NCBI GenBank assembly: GCA_016705335.1
Contig: JADIYN010000001.1
Coordinates: forward strand, 1 to 64,000
From: Draconibacterium sp.
GTDB taxonomy: Bacteria > Bacteroidota > Bacteroidia > Bacteroidales > Prolixibacteraceae
Length of the DNA stretch: 64,000 bases
Direction: 5' to 3'
Made by a program: the position numbers and the translations under genes. Positions within the stretch are counted from its first letter, which is position 1. Every line of letters starts with the position of its first letter. Below are positions 48,712-58,207 of the stretch, one piece after another. The notes beneath the pieces were generated by a model. It was not told the origin of the DNA and searched no databases. It was given only the letters and a program-made list of their open reading frames with translations.

Positions 48712-49036
48712 TTACTTTCCAAAGTCCCAGTAATTTAACCTCAGCTTCGGTTTCTTTGTCCGATTGCTGCAGCCAGTAGGCAGGTGTTACTTTTTTGCCC
48801 GACAAGCTTTTCAAATTTCGTTTGTAAACATCAATAACCGGGTTAAATAAAATATCGGTAACGCCGATTTTGAATAAACCTTCCTCTTTGTCGGGCGCTG
48901 TTTTAACTTCGTAATTGTTGATTTCAAGGAGTTTTTTAAGAAAGTCAACCCTTTCCTGAGTTGCTCCTGTTTCAACAACAGTACAACGAACTCCGTCAAA
49001 CTCTTCAACAATATGTTTTCCTTTATTTAATGGCAT
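48712..49036 (-). pseudogene. Small protein of unknown function, frameshifted at its 3' end
   Basis: The raw ORF runs antisense into the sulfatase gene (to 48461), which is unlikely. Removing one base from the A run (forward TTT at 48734-48736) gives the ending ..ETEAEVNYWDFGK and a stop at 48712-48714, about 107 residues. The protein (MPLNKGKHIVEEFDG..., ...FNPVIDVYKRNLKSLSGKKVTPAYW) is soluble, charged and has no signal peptide. It follows nuoN by 10 bp and so is probably the last gene of the nuo operon. I recognise no domain. Confidence 0.6.
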
Positions 49037-49046
49037 TTGATGGTTT

Positions 49047-50474
49047 TTAGTTTAAAAATGCACTGCTGATTTCGCGGATAATTTCGAAAATACCGCTGGC
49101 AAAACCAACTGCAAAAATACCCGTTACACAAATTACAAGTGCAACACGCATATAATTTGAACTTCTGAAAGTTGCGACCGGGTTCTCGCTTTTCTCAATA
49201 AACATGGCTCGTATGACTTTTAAATAGTAGTAAAGTGAAATAGTTGCATTTAAAACGGCAATCAAAACAAGAATAAAATAACCACTTGAAGCTGCTGCAG
49301 TGAAGAGGAAAAATTTCCCAAAAAACCCTGCTACCGGCGGAATTCCTGCCAGAGAGAACAACGAAAGTGTCATTAAAAGACTAAGTTTTGGATTGGTTTT
49401 GTACAAACCGTTGTAACCGTCGATTGTTTCAACTCCCGAAGCATTTGAAATTGCTTCAACAACTCCAAATGCGCCAAGATTGGTAAATACATATACAAGT
49501 ACAAAATAAACAACCGATGACATTCCCAAATCGCTGGTTCCCAAAATTCCAAGCAAAAGAAATCCGGCTTGTGCAATCGACGAAAAAGCAAGAAATCGTT
49601 TAATATTATTCTGTCGCAATGCAAACAGGTTGGCAATTGTCATTGTAAAAACAGCAAGCGTGTAAATCAGCGGTTTCCACATTTCGGTTATCGATTTGAA
49701 AACCGTGAATAATATAATCACAAAAATAAATGAAGCTGCACCTTTCGAAATTACCGAAAGATAGGAAGTTACATTGATTGGCGCTCCTTCATAAACGTCG
49801 GCAGTCCAGAAATGAAATGGCACGAGTGAAATTTTAAAACCCATTCCACTCACAAAAAATATAAAGCCAAGCGCCACCATTGAGTTTGAAGTAATGGTTT
49901 GAGCAATGTCAGTAAAGTAAATAGAACCGGTTACACCATAAATCAATGAAAGGCCAAAAAGAAGAACTCCCGATGAAAGCGCCGACGATAAAATGAGTTT
50001 AATACCTGCTTCTGCCGATCGGCTTCTGATTTTATCGAAAGCTGCAAGTCCGGCAATTGGAATGGTCGCAGTTTCAATGCCGATATAAAAAATCAGGAAA
50101 TCACCTGCTGAAATCATAAAGTTCATTCCAATCAGTGTTGCAAGTGTCAGCAAAAAATATTCGCTTATTCGGTCGGCAGTTTCATCACGTTTCAACCATC
50201 CTTCAGCTTGAAGAAAAATGATAAAAACCCCAATATTCAGAATATTTTTCATTAAATCAGTAAGTGCAGATGACTGGTATGAACCGCCAAACAACTCTCC
50301 TCCCTGTGATGGGATAAATCCAACAATTGTAACTATTCCAAAAAGCCAGATTGAAAAAGGTATCAGCTTTTTCTTGTTTTTATCGCTTGTGGCAATTTCA
50401 GCAATTAATAAAATTATTATTGCGAGCGTGAGCACCAGTTCATGGCGCATGAAATAAAATTGTTCGATACTCAT
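49047..50474 (-). CDS. nuoN: NADH-quinone oxidoreductase subunit N
   Basis: The 475-residue, ~14-helix protein has antiporter-like core motifs: MGFKISLVPFHFWTADVYEGAP with the conserved Lys and charged loop, and RQNNIKRFLAFSSIAQAGF with the second Lys helix. It is one of three proton-pumping, Mrp-like subunits of complex I. It lies 17 bp after nuoM in the operon order A-B-C-D-H-I-J-K-L-M-N. Confidence 0.96.
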   Translation of the reverse strand: MSIEQFYFMRHELVLTLAIIILLIAEIATSDKNKKKLIPFSIWLFGIVTIVGFIPSQGGELFGGSYQSSALTDLMKNILNIGVFIIFLQAEGWLKRDETADRISEYFLLTLATLIGMNFMISAGDFLIFYIGIETATIPIAGLAAFDKIRSRSAEAGIKLILSSALSSGVLLFGLSLIYGVTGSIYFTDIAQTITSNSMVALGFIFFVSGMGFKISLVPFHFWTADVYEGAPINVTSYLSVISKGAASFIFVIILFTVFKSITEMWKPLIYTLAVFTMTIANLFALRQNNIKRFLAFSSIAQAGFLLLGILGTSDLGMSSVVYFVLVYVFTNLGAFGVVEAISNASGVETIDGYNGLYKTNPKLSLLMTLSLFSLAGIPPVAGFFGKFFLFTAAASSGYFILVLIAVLNATISLYYYLKVIRAMFIEKSENPVATFRSSNYMRVALVICVTGIFAVGFASGIFEIIREISSAFLN

Positions 50475-50491
50475 AATTCTTGCTTATTCAA

Positions 50492-51997
50492 TTAAAAAGT
50501 TACCGCCATAGCCAGTTTTTCAACAATTGGTTTAAGGCTGTCGAGAATTGTATTTGACAGCCACAGTGGCGCAATACCAATTCCGGCAATTGCCAGCACC
50601 AAAGTTATCATACTCAGTTTTTCGTACCATTTTGCATCGTTCAGGTGCTCGAAATGCGGGTTTTTAACAGGCCCGAGTAACAGGATTCCAACTACCCTTA
50701 AAATGTAAACCGCTGTAATCACAATCGATGAAGCGGCAACAATTGTTACAACCCTGTGAAAAATATCGGGGTGTTGAAATGCTCCTACAAATACCGTCAT
50801 TTCAGCTACAAATCCACTTAATCCGGGTAATCCCAATGATGCCAGACCGGCAATTACATAAACCACCGAAAGAAATGGGATAACTTTCATTAAACCACCC
50901 ATTTCATTAATGTTTCGGGTGTGGGTGCGTCCGTAAATCATCCCGATTAATGCGAAGAAAAGTGCTGTCATTAAACCATGCGAAATCATTTGTAAAATTC
51001 CACCGTCCATGGCTGTTTCGTTCATCATCAGCAGGGCAAAAAGTACAAGTCCGCAATGGCTTACCGAAGAATATGCATTGATATATTTAAGATCTTTTTG
51101 CCAGATTGCTCCAAATGCGCCGTAAACCACGCTGATACTTGTGAGGATGATAAAAATCCAGGCCTGTTCGTGTGCTGCTTCGGGCATCAAAAACATGGCA
51201 ACGCGGAAAGCTCCGTAACCACCAAGTTTCATCAAAACCCCTGCATGAAGCATGGAAACTGCAGTTGGCGCCGAAGCATGACCATCGGGCGACCAGGTGT
51301 GGAATGGAAATAGCGCACCAAGAATTCCAAACCCGATAAAAGTGAACGGGAAGAAAAACCGTTGCGCTTCAACCGGAATCTGTATTTTCGAAATTTCAAG
51401 AATGTTAAAAGTAAGTGGTCCGCCATCGGGAGCCGAATTAAAATAAATCCCGAAAATACCTACCATTAAAAGTGCTGAACCTCCCATCAACATTAATGTA
51501 AGTTTCATGGCTGAACTTTCTTTGGGCCCGCTGCCCCAGATTCCGATAAGCAAATACATTGGAATCACCGCAACTTCGTAAAAAAGAAACATTGTAAAAA
51601 GGTCGATTGAGATAAAGAATCCAAAAACGCCGGTTGCCAGCAGAATTAGCGAAATAAAAAATTCGCGGGTGAGATATTCCATTTCCCACGAAGCAAAAAT
51701 TCCTGCAAAAACAACAATTCCTGTTAGCATTATCATGGCCACTGCAATACCATCAACACCAATTGTATAATGAATATTTAAACTTTTAAACCAGGTGTAA
51801 TCAGCTACAAACAGCATTTCATCTGACGCCCCTGCTTTGCGTGCACCGAGGTACATAAAAACCAGTACTGCTGAAACAATCAATTGAATACCCATTCCAA
51901 TGGCCGATACCATTCGGGTGCTTTTCATGTCTTTTGTAAACAATATGCCGGCCATGGTGAGCACCGGAACTACAATTAGTAACGTGAGTATATTCAT
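50492..51997 (-). CDS. nuoM: NADH-quinone oxidoreductase subunit M
   Basis: The 501-residue protein has the key-motif Glu in transmembrane helix 5 (LFYEVAVIPMYLLIG), LFPFHTWSPDGHASAPTAVSMLHAGVLMKLG and DLKYINAYSSVSHCG typical of NuoM. It is an antiporter-like proton channel of complex I. A repeat-bearing gap of 200 bp separates it from nuoL. Confidence 0.96.
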   Translation of the reverse strand: MNILTLLIVVPVLTMAGILFTKDMKSTRMVSAIGMGIQLIVSAVLVFMYLGARKAGASDEMLFVADYTWFKSLNIHYTIGVDGIAVAMIMLTGIVVFAGIFASWEMEYLTREFFISLILLATGVFGFFISIDLFTMFLFYEVAVIPMYLLIGIWGSGPKESSAMKLTLMLMGGSALLMVGIFGIYFNSAPDGGPLTFNILEISKIQIPVEAQRFFFPFTFIGFGILGALFPFHTWSPDGHASAPTAVSMLHAGVLMKLGGYGAFRVAMFLMPEAAHEQAWIFIILTSISVVYGAFGAIWQKDLKYINAYSSVSHCGLVLFALLMMNETAMDGGILQMISHGLMTALFFALIGMIYGRTHTRNINEMGGLMKVIPFLSVVYVIAGLASLGLPGLSGFVAEMTVFVGAFQHPDIFHRVVTIVAASSIVITAVYILRVVGILLLGPVKNPHFEHLNDAKWYEKLSMITLVLAIAGIGIAPLWLSNTILDSLKPIVEKLAMAVTF

Positions 51998-52020
51998 TTG
52001 AATATTTATTTATCTATAAT

Positions 52021-52201
52021 TTGATTTATTCTTCTTTCAACTTTTCTCTGTTTCGTCCAACTGCTTTCTTTTTTCAATTTTCTGCGCGGACGATTTTCCT
52101 TTTCCTTTTTTCCGGGGGGGCCGGGCAAATATGTCGCTCTCAGAGCTGCAAAATTTGCATCTCCTTCCTATCTTTCCCCTTTGGGGGAATAAGAAGGGGG
52201 C
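52021..52201. repeat. Repeat-like insertion between nuoL and nuoM
   Basis: Unlike the other nuo junctions (0-20 bp) this gap is about 200 bp and has foreign composition: a poly-G stretch (GGGGGGGCCGGGC at ~52116), a TGCAAA-A-TTTGCA palindrome at 52147-52159, and a TTCCCC / GGGGAA hairpin at 52174-52189. No ORF is supported. Confidence 0.55.
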
Positions 52202-54049
52202 TTACATTAAAATCATAACAAGCGCCAAAGCCAGCGCACCCGCCACAAACATAAAAGCATAGTGCTGTAATTGTCCCGACTGCATTCCTTTTATTCTGTA
52301 TGAAACTTTTTCGGTTACAGTACCAATTCCAACCATAAAACCATCAACAATATGCCGGTCGAACCATGCAACAGGTCGCGAAATATAATTGAAAATGATT
52401 TTTTTGGTCACAAACAGGTAAATCTCATCGAAATAAAACTTGTTGTAAGTAGCTGTATATAAAATTCCAAAGCTCTTTGAAAGTTTTTCAGGAGCAACAC
52501 TCTCTTTTTTATAAAGAATCCAAGCCATTGCAATTCCCAGAAGTCCAATTAACACTGAAGGTATTGCAACAGCAAAATTCATCTCGGTGGCAAAGTGCAT
52601 TTTATCGGAAGTAACCAAACTGTGGAATGGAATAAATCCGGAAAATATTGAAGCAAAAGCAAGGAACATTAATGGAATAGTCATTGTCAGCGGCGATTCG
52701 TGCGGAGTATGATGGTAGTGCCTGTCTTTTCCCCAGAACACATTGAAATAAAGTCTGAACATGTAAAACGCAGTCAAACCGGCAACAATAAATTCAACAG
52801 CAAAAAGCAGTTTGTTGTGATGAAGCGCAGCAACAAGAATTTCGTCTTTACTGAAAAATCCCGAAAATGGAGGTACTCCTGATATTGTTAAACATGCAAT
52901 TAAGAATGTAATGTGAGTGATTGGAAGATATTTCCGCAAGCCACCCATATCCTGCATGAGGTTTGAATGAACAGCATGAATAATTGAACCTGCTCCAAGG
53001 AACAGCAATGCTTTAAACATGGCGTGTGTAAACAGGTGGAACATGGAAGCCATGTATCCAAGTCCTTCTTCGCCGCCATATCCTGAAACTCCGAGAGCGA
53101 GCATCATATAACCCAATTGCGACAGGGTTGAAAATGCAAGAACTCTTTTAATATCGTATTGAGTAATTGGTCGGGCGCCTGAAAATGAATTACAGGAAAC
53201 ATTCGTGCCACAAGATAAACTCCAGCAACAACCATTGTTGCGGCATGGATTAATGCTGAAACAGGTGTTGGGCCTTCCATTGCATCGGGCAACCAGATAT
53301 GCAGCGGAAACATGGCCGATTTACCAGCACCTCCAATAAAAATCAAAAGCATTGCCCAGGTAATTGCCGACATTCCCATAAAACTCATTCCTGCGGCATT
53401 TGCAAAAACGGCTCCATCAGGATTGGTGAGAACAGCAAAATCAAAGGTTTTGGCTGTAACCGATAGTATTAATATACCGATGAGAAAACCTAAATCGGCA
53501 AAACGTGTAACAATAAAGGCTTTTTTCGATGCAGCCACTGCCGAAGGTTTCTGGTAATAAAATCCAATCAGAAGAAATGAACTTACACCTACCAGTTCCC
53601 AGAAAATATACATCTGGAAAATGTTGGTTGCAATTACAAGTCCCAGCATAGAAAAGGTAAACAACGACAAGAAAAGCATAAAAACGCTGAAATCCTTTTT
53701 CGCCGTGCATATAACCAATGCTGTACAAATGTACCATAAACGAAATTGTGGTAACCACCACCAGCATCATCACGGAAATGGGGTCAAGTAAAATACCCAT
53801 TTTGATTTGTAACGTTTCGTTAAATTTCAGCCAGAGTACTTCATATGGAATAATTGTCTGAAACCCTTCAGCGTGATGTCCGCCAAAGAAATAAGTAATG
53901 GCTGTTATCATTGACAAAACCCATGTAATCCCGATACCAGTTGTACCGATTACTCCCGAAATAATGGGTTTCCATTTCATTCCCAAAAGACCGGTAACAA
54001 GAAATATCACCAGCGGGATTATCAGAATTAGTATTGTGTAATTATACAT
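52202..54049 (-). pseudogene. nuoL: NADH-quinone oxidoreductase subunit L, frameshifted and with a missing segment
   Basis: Three frames together spell NuoL: 54049 down (MYNYTILILIIPLV ... MGILLDPISVMMLVVVTTISFMVHLYSIGYMHGEKGFQRFYAF), then LSLFTFSMLGLVIATNIFQMYIFWELVGVSSFLLIGFY to ..VARMFPVIHFQAPD, then DIKRVLAFSTLSQLGYMMLALGV to the end at 52202. The first switch is one extra T (forward AAAA at 53672-53675). The second, near 53161-53175, loses frame and apparently ~20-25 residues of a transmembrane helix normally found before TQxDIKR. NuoL is the distal proton channel and carries the long lateral helix, seen as the C-terminal region. Essential in context, so errors are more likely than decay. 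Confidence 0.92.
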
Positions 54050-54166
54050 AAGTAATTATATTTTAACCACATAGACACATAGTTCACCTAGTGCTAAATC
54101 TTGTTATTTGTTTTCTAATTTCAATATGTTAAATCTGCTTTCATTTTCATACTTTATCTTCGTTTT
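54050..54166. repeat. Repeat-like sequence between nuoK and nuoL
   Basis: A 117-bp spacer, while neighbouring nuo genes touch. It contains AACCACATAGACACATAG, an ACATAG direct repeat that resembles interspersed non-coding repeats rather than coding DNA. Its role is unknown. Confidence 0.4.
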
Positions 54167-54484
54167 CTAATACCTCAGTTCGTTTACATTCTCAACGTCA
54201 ATATTTTTCAGTTTCCTGTAAATATTTATGATGAGGGCAATTGCAACCGAAGCTTCGGCAGCAGCAATACCAACAACAAAAATTGCAAAGAAATGTCCCT
54301 GCAACTGGTCGGGGTATAAATAGCGGTTGAAAATCACAAAATTGATATTTACCGAATTCAGAATAAGTTCAACTGCCATCAGTATGGTAATCAGGTTTCG
54401 GCGGATAATAAACCCGCAAATCCCGATAAAAAACATGATTGTGCTTACAATCAAAAAATGTTGTATTGGAATTCCCTGGATCAT
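54167..54484 (-). CDS. nuoK: NADH-quinone oxidoreductase subunit K
   Basis: The 105-residue, three-helix protein has the conserved membrane Glu residues in LMAVELILNSVNINFVIF and the VGIAAAEASVAIALII helix. It links the hydrophobic axis of charged residues from the Q site to the antiporter subunits. Its start overlaps the nuoJ stop by four bases, indicating translational coupling. Confidence 0.96.
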   Translation of the reverse strand: MIQGIPIQHFLIVSTIMFFIGICGFIIRRNLITILMAVELILNSVNINFVIFNRYLYPDQLQGHFFAIFVVGIAAAEASVAIALIINIYRKLKNIDVENVNELRY

Positions 54485-55005
54485 ATTTCTGAGTTTTTAT
54501 TTTTTTCTTTTTTGGCCACAATTATCGCTGCAACCATTGCGGCCAGCAATAAAATACTGATGAGTTCAAACGGTAAAACGTAACCGTTTTTTCCCGTTCC
54601 AAGCAACTGGTTCCCGATATTTTCCATTGTCGCAGGTATTTCGGTAACAGTACTGTTCTGAAAAGGATATGTAAGAATTGTGGCAATTGTAATTCCGCTG
54701 CCGATTACTGCAACACTCACTCCCATAATCAGTTTAACCGTATCAGGGTGTTTAAAAAGGTGCGAAATATGATGGGTTAGCAGAATACTGAATATGATTA
54801 ATACAACAATTCCACCGGCGTACAATGTAAGCTGAACCGCTGCCATAAACTGGTATTGAAGTAAAAAATATAATCCTGCCGTGGCCATCAAAACAAAAAG
54901 AAGGTAAACAGCAGCGCGAAGAATTCGCCTTGTGGTTATCGACATAAGCGAAAAAACAAGTATAACAGCTGAAAACAAATAAAACATGATTACGTTGAAA
55001 CTCAT
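54481..55005 (-). CDS. nuoJ: NADH-quinone oxidoreductase subunit J
   Basis: The 174-residue, five-helix protein shows the conserved FLLQYQFMAAVQLTLYAGGIVVLIIFSILL helix with the pi-bulge Tyr-Ala-Gly. It forms part of the membrane arm of complex I and overlaps both neighbours by four bases (nuoI and nuoK). Confidence 0.95.
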   Translation of the reverse strand: MSFNVIMFYLFSAVILVFSLMSITTRRILRAAVYLLFVLMATAGLYFLLQYQFMAAVQLTLYAGGIVVLIIFSILLTHHISHLFKHPDTVKLIMGVSVAVIGSGITIATILTYPFQNSTVTEIPATMENIGNQLLGTGKNGYVLPFELISILLLAAMVAAIIVAKKEKNKNSEI

Positions 55006-55487
55006 TTTTTTGCCTCCTTTCTGAGCAAAGAGCCCGGTTGGTTTAAAACTTTGGTTAGATGACTACGGTCGAAAACCGCATGTTCAAATTCCTGCCCGAA
55101 AGCCAGTGCATCGGATGGGCAAGTTTTCACACACAAACCACAAAAAGTGCACATTGACAAGTGATAAATGTGTTTGTCTATCACTCTTTCCGGTTTTCCT
55201 TCGGCATTGGGAACACGGTTGGTTATAATTTCGATTGAGCCGTTCGGACAATTCATTTCGCAGATTCCGCAACCTGTGCAGGCATGCAAATTATTTTCAT
55301 CATGCGGCATGATGATTTCACCCTTAAACCGTTCTTCCATTTTTAATGTTGCACGGTTTTCGGGATATTGCTGTGTAACAATTTCCCCTGGGCTCACAAA
55401 GTATTTTCCGGTAATGCGCATTCCTGCCCAAAGCGATGCAATCGCTTTAAACATTTCGCTAAAATATTTCGATATACTACTATTCAT
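55002..55487 (-). CDS. nuoI: NADH-quinone oxidoreductase subunit I (2x[4Fe-4S])
   Basis: Starting at 55487 (MNSSISKYFSEMF) gives 161 residues and avoids overlap with nuoH, whose stop is at 55499. Two ferredoxin motifs, CTGCGICEMNCP (~80) and CTFCGLCVKTCP (~118), bind clusters N6a and N6b, which carry electrons to NuoB. No N-terminal extension. Confidence 0.95.
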   Translation of the reverse strand: MNSSISKYFSEMFKAIASLWAGMRITGKYFVSPGEIVTQQYPENRATLKMEERFKGEIIMPHDENNLHACTGCGICEMNCPNGSIEIITNRVPNAEGKPERVIDKHIYHLSMCTFCGLCVKTCPSDALAFGQEFEHAVFDRSHLTKVLNQPGSLLRKEAKK

Positions 55488-55498
55488 TTTCTTTTCGG

Positions 55499-56599
55499 TT
55501 AAAAATGCCAACCCATTAACACCAGAAATGCGATGAAAACAATATTCACCAAACTTATGGGTAAGAGGTATTTCCATTCAAGTGTGAGTAACTGGTCGAT
55601 TCGCAAACGAGGGAAAGTCCATTTAAACCACATGATGATATATATGATGAAAAACGTTTTCAGAAAAAACCAGACAATTGGCGGAACAAAATCCATAATG
55701 TGGTTAAATCCTTCCCAGCTTCCAATATGAAACGGCATCCAGCCACCAAGGAAAATAGTTGCAGCAAGTGCGGCTACAATAAACATGTTGATATATTCAG
55801 CCAAAAAGAAAAAAGCAAATTTGATTCCCGAATATTCAGTATGAAAACCTGCTGTGAGTTCTGATTCAGCTTCGGCCAAATCAAAAGGACCGCGGTTAAT
55901 TTCAGCAGTACTTGCCACCAAAAAAACTACAAAAGCGATAAACGCAGGAATATGACCTTTAAAAATCCACCAGCCGTTTGCCTGACTTTCAATGATTGTC
56001 GAAAGCTGCATACTGCCTGAAAAAATCACAATTGCCATCAACGACAATCCAACTGAAAGCTCGTAACTTACAATTTGTGCCCCGCTCCGCATGGCGCCAA
56101 TAATCGAGTATTTGCTGTTACTGGCCCAGCCGGCAAGTAAAATTCCAACAACTCCAAGCGACGAAACCGCCATAATATAAAACACCCCGATATTAAAATC
56201 AATGGCTTGCAGCCCTTTTGCAAAAGGTAGCGCTGCCATTGCCATCAAAGAAGCAATTATTACTATAAAAGGCGCCAGGTTAAATAAAAACTTGTCTGAT
56301 TTACGAATAGGAATCAACTCTTTTATCAGCAGTTTTATTAAGTCTGCAATGGTTTGCAACAATCCCCATTTACCCACGCGGTTCGGGCCCACGCGGTTTT
56401 GCATAATGGCACAAACTTTTCGTTCAAGATAAACAAGGAAAAGGCCAAGCAATGCAAAGAACAGGAGAAACAGCAACCCAATCAGCACAAGTTCGGTAAA
56501 AACAACCCAACCAGCGGACATAAATCCCGAAAGCCATTCGTGAATGGAACTGGTAAGCGTTGAAAAATCGTATAAGTTTGATGACATATCTGTATTCAT
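55499..56599 (-). CDS. nuoH: NADH-quinone oxidoreductase subunit H
   Basis: The 366-residue membrane protein shows the quinone-site loops ERKVCAIMQNRVGPNRVGKWGLLQTIADLIKLL, STAEINRGPFDLAEAESELTAGFHTEYSG and the C-terminal FIIYIIMWFKWTFPRLRIDQLL, all classic NuoH. It holds part of the quinone chamber. The Bacteroidota-type order H-I after D shows that nuoE, F and G were skipped. Confidence 0.96.
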   Translation of the reverse strand: MNTDMSSNLYDFSTLTSSIHEWLSGFMSAGWVVFTELVLIGLLFLLFFALLGLFLVYLERKVCAIMQNRVGPNRVGKWGLLQTIADLIKLLIKELIPIRKSDKFLFNLAPFIVIIASLMAMAALPFAKGLQAIDFNIGVFYIMAVSSLGVVGILLAGWASNSKYSIIGAMRSGAQIVSYELSVGLSLMAIVIFSGSMQLSTIIESQANGWWIFKGHIPAFIAFVVFLVASTAEINRGPFDLAEAESELTAGFHTEYSGIKFAFFFLAEYINMFIVAALAATIFLGGWMPFHIGSWEGFNHIMDFVPPIVWFFLKTFFIIYIIMWFKWTFPRLRIDQLLTLEWKYLLPISLVNIVFIAFLVLMGWHF

Positions 56600-57727
56600 T
56601 TATCTGTCAATATCAGGAATTACAAGATCGAGCGAACCGCTGACAGCAACAAGGTCGGCAATTTTGTATCCCGAAGTTATTTTGTTCATTACAAAAAGGT
56701 TACTGAAATTCGGGGTGCGGAATTTGATCCGGTAGGGCGTTTTATTTCCGTCGCTAACAATGTAAACAGCAAGTTCACCACGGGCTGTTTCAACCCTTTG
56801 AAAATACTCGCCAACAGGCAGTTTTATAATTGGTTTCATTTTGGCTGTGTAGTCGCCTTCCGGAATATTGTCAACCAATTGTTCCAGAATATTCATCGAC
56901 TCCCACATTTCACGCATCCTTACTTTATAACGTGCAAAAGTATCGCCTTCAGTTTCAAGCATTTCATTAAACTGAACTTTATCGTAAGCACTGTAAGGCG
57001 CAATTTTCCTTATATCGCACGACCATCCTGAACCTCTGCCCGATGGACCTGTTACGCCGTAAGCAATTGCAGTTTCGCGGCTCATCAGTCCAATACCTTT
57101 TGAACGGTTCTGAAAAATTATATTTCCTGTAAGAAGCTGGTCGTATTCGGGTAGTTTTTTACGGAAATAGGCAATAAATTCTTTTATCCTTTTCTGAAAG
57201 TTGGGGTGAACGTCGTGCATTAAACCACCGGGCATTATAAAACTGTGGAGCAACCTTGAACCAAACGATTCCTCGAAAATATCGAGAATTTTCTCCCTGT
57301 CACGAAGTCCGTAAAAAAAGGTGGTTAAAGCGCCCAGATCCATTCCGAAAGCCGACCACCACAATTGGTGCGAAGCAATCCGGTTTAGTTCGGCTAAAAT
57401 GGTGCGAATATATTTCACCCTTTCCGGAACTTCAATTTGCAGGGCGTTTTCAACACACAAACAAACCGCTTCATTGTTAATGTGAGCCGAAAGATAATCC
57501 ATCCGGTCGGTGAGGTGAATGATTTGCGGATAGGTAATCGCCTCACACATTTTTTCAATACCGCGGTGAATATAACCGATATGCGGAATCAGGTATTTCA
57601 CCGTTTCGCCCTGCAAGCAAACTTCGAACCTTAAAACTCCGTGGGTTGATGGGTGCTGAGGCCCCATGTTGATTATGTATTCCTCGTTTTCGCCAATTAT
57701 TACGTCTTTGATTATTTCTTCACTCAT
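56600..57727 (-). CDS. nuoD: NADH-quinone oxidoreductase subunit D
   Basis: The start at 57727 (MSEEIIKDVIIG) is preferred to the longer frame because the nuoC stop lies at 57738-57740. The 375-residue protein has NMGPQHPSTHGVLRF with the quinone-site His, and PxGRGSGWSCDIRK and GELAVYIVSDG typical of the 49-kDa subunit (hydrogenase-like fold). It forms the quinone site with NuoB. It is separate from nuoC, not fused as in E. coli. Confidence 0.96.
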   Translation of the reverse strand: MSEEIIKDVIIGENEEYIINMGPQHPSTHGVLRFEVCLQGETVKYLIPHIGYIHRGIEKMCEAITYPQIIHLTDRMDYLSAHINNEAVCLCVENALQIEVPERVKYIRTILAELNRIASHQLWWSAFGMDLGALTTFFYGLRDREKILDIFEESFGSRLLHSFIMPGGLMHDVHPNFQKRIKEFIAYFRKKLPEYDQLLTGNIIFQNRSKGIGLMSRETAIAYGVTGPSGRGSGWSCDIRKIAPYSAYDKVQFNEMLETEGDTFARYKVRMREMWESMNILEQLVDNIPEGDYTAKMKPIIKLPVGEYFQRVETARGELAVYIVSDGNKTPYRIKFRTPNFSNLFVMNKITSGYKIADLVAVSGSLDLVIPDIDR

Positions 57728-57737
57728 TGGGCGGGTT

Positions 57738-58196
57738 TTAGCGTTCAATTATGTTTACTTCATCACGGAAATCCTTGCGTAGCGGAAATCCATAATCATC
57801 TTCAAGGAACAGGCGTTTCAGATTGGGATGATTTTTATATTTTATTCCAAAAAGGTCGAAAACTTCGCGTTCAAAAAATTCGCATGTTGGAAATAACCCT
57901 GTAAGTGAATCAATTTCAGGATTTTCCCTTTCTTCAATTTTTACTTTCAGAACCAGAAGATGCCTGAATTCGGTAGAATCGAGGTGGTAAACTGCTGTAA
58001 AATGCGTCAAGAAATCAACGGCAGTGTGACTAATAAGGTAATCAAACTGTGTTCTTTTGTCCGATTTCAGTTTTTCGGTTAATTCAACCAATTTTTCAGC
58101 TGGTATTATTGCTTCAGGGTATTGGGTTCCTTCAGGAATTTCTGCTTCAGGAACTAATTCCAGGACAATTTTTGATAATTCTTCTCTGTTTAACAT
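57738..58196 (-). CDS. nuoC: NADH-quinone oxidoreductase subunit C
   Basis: The 152-residue protein matches the 30-kDa subunit: FRHLLVLKV, then the signature EREVFDLFGIKYKNHPNLKRLFLEDDYGFPLRKDF. It helps assemble the peripheral arm. It lies 11 bp after nuoB and 10 bp before nuoD. Confidence 0.95.
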   Translation of the reverse strand: MLNREELSKIVLELVPEAEIPEGTQYPEAIIPAEKLVELTEKLKSDKRTQFDYLISHTAVDFLTHFTAVYHLDSTEFRHLLVLKVKIEERENPEIDSLTGLFPTCEFFEREVFDLFGIKYKNHPNLKRLFLEDDYGFPLRKDFRDEVNIIER

Positions 58197-58207
58197 TTTG
58201 TTCAGTT

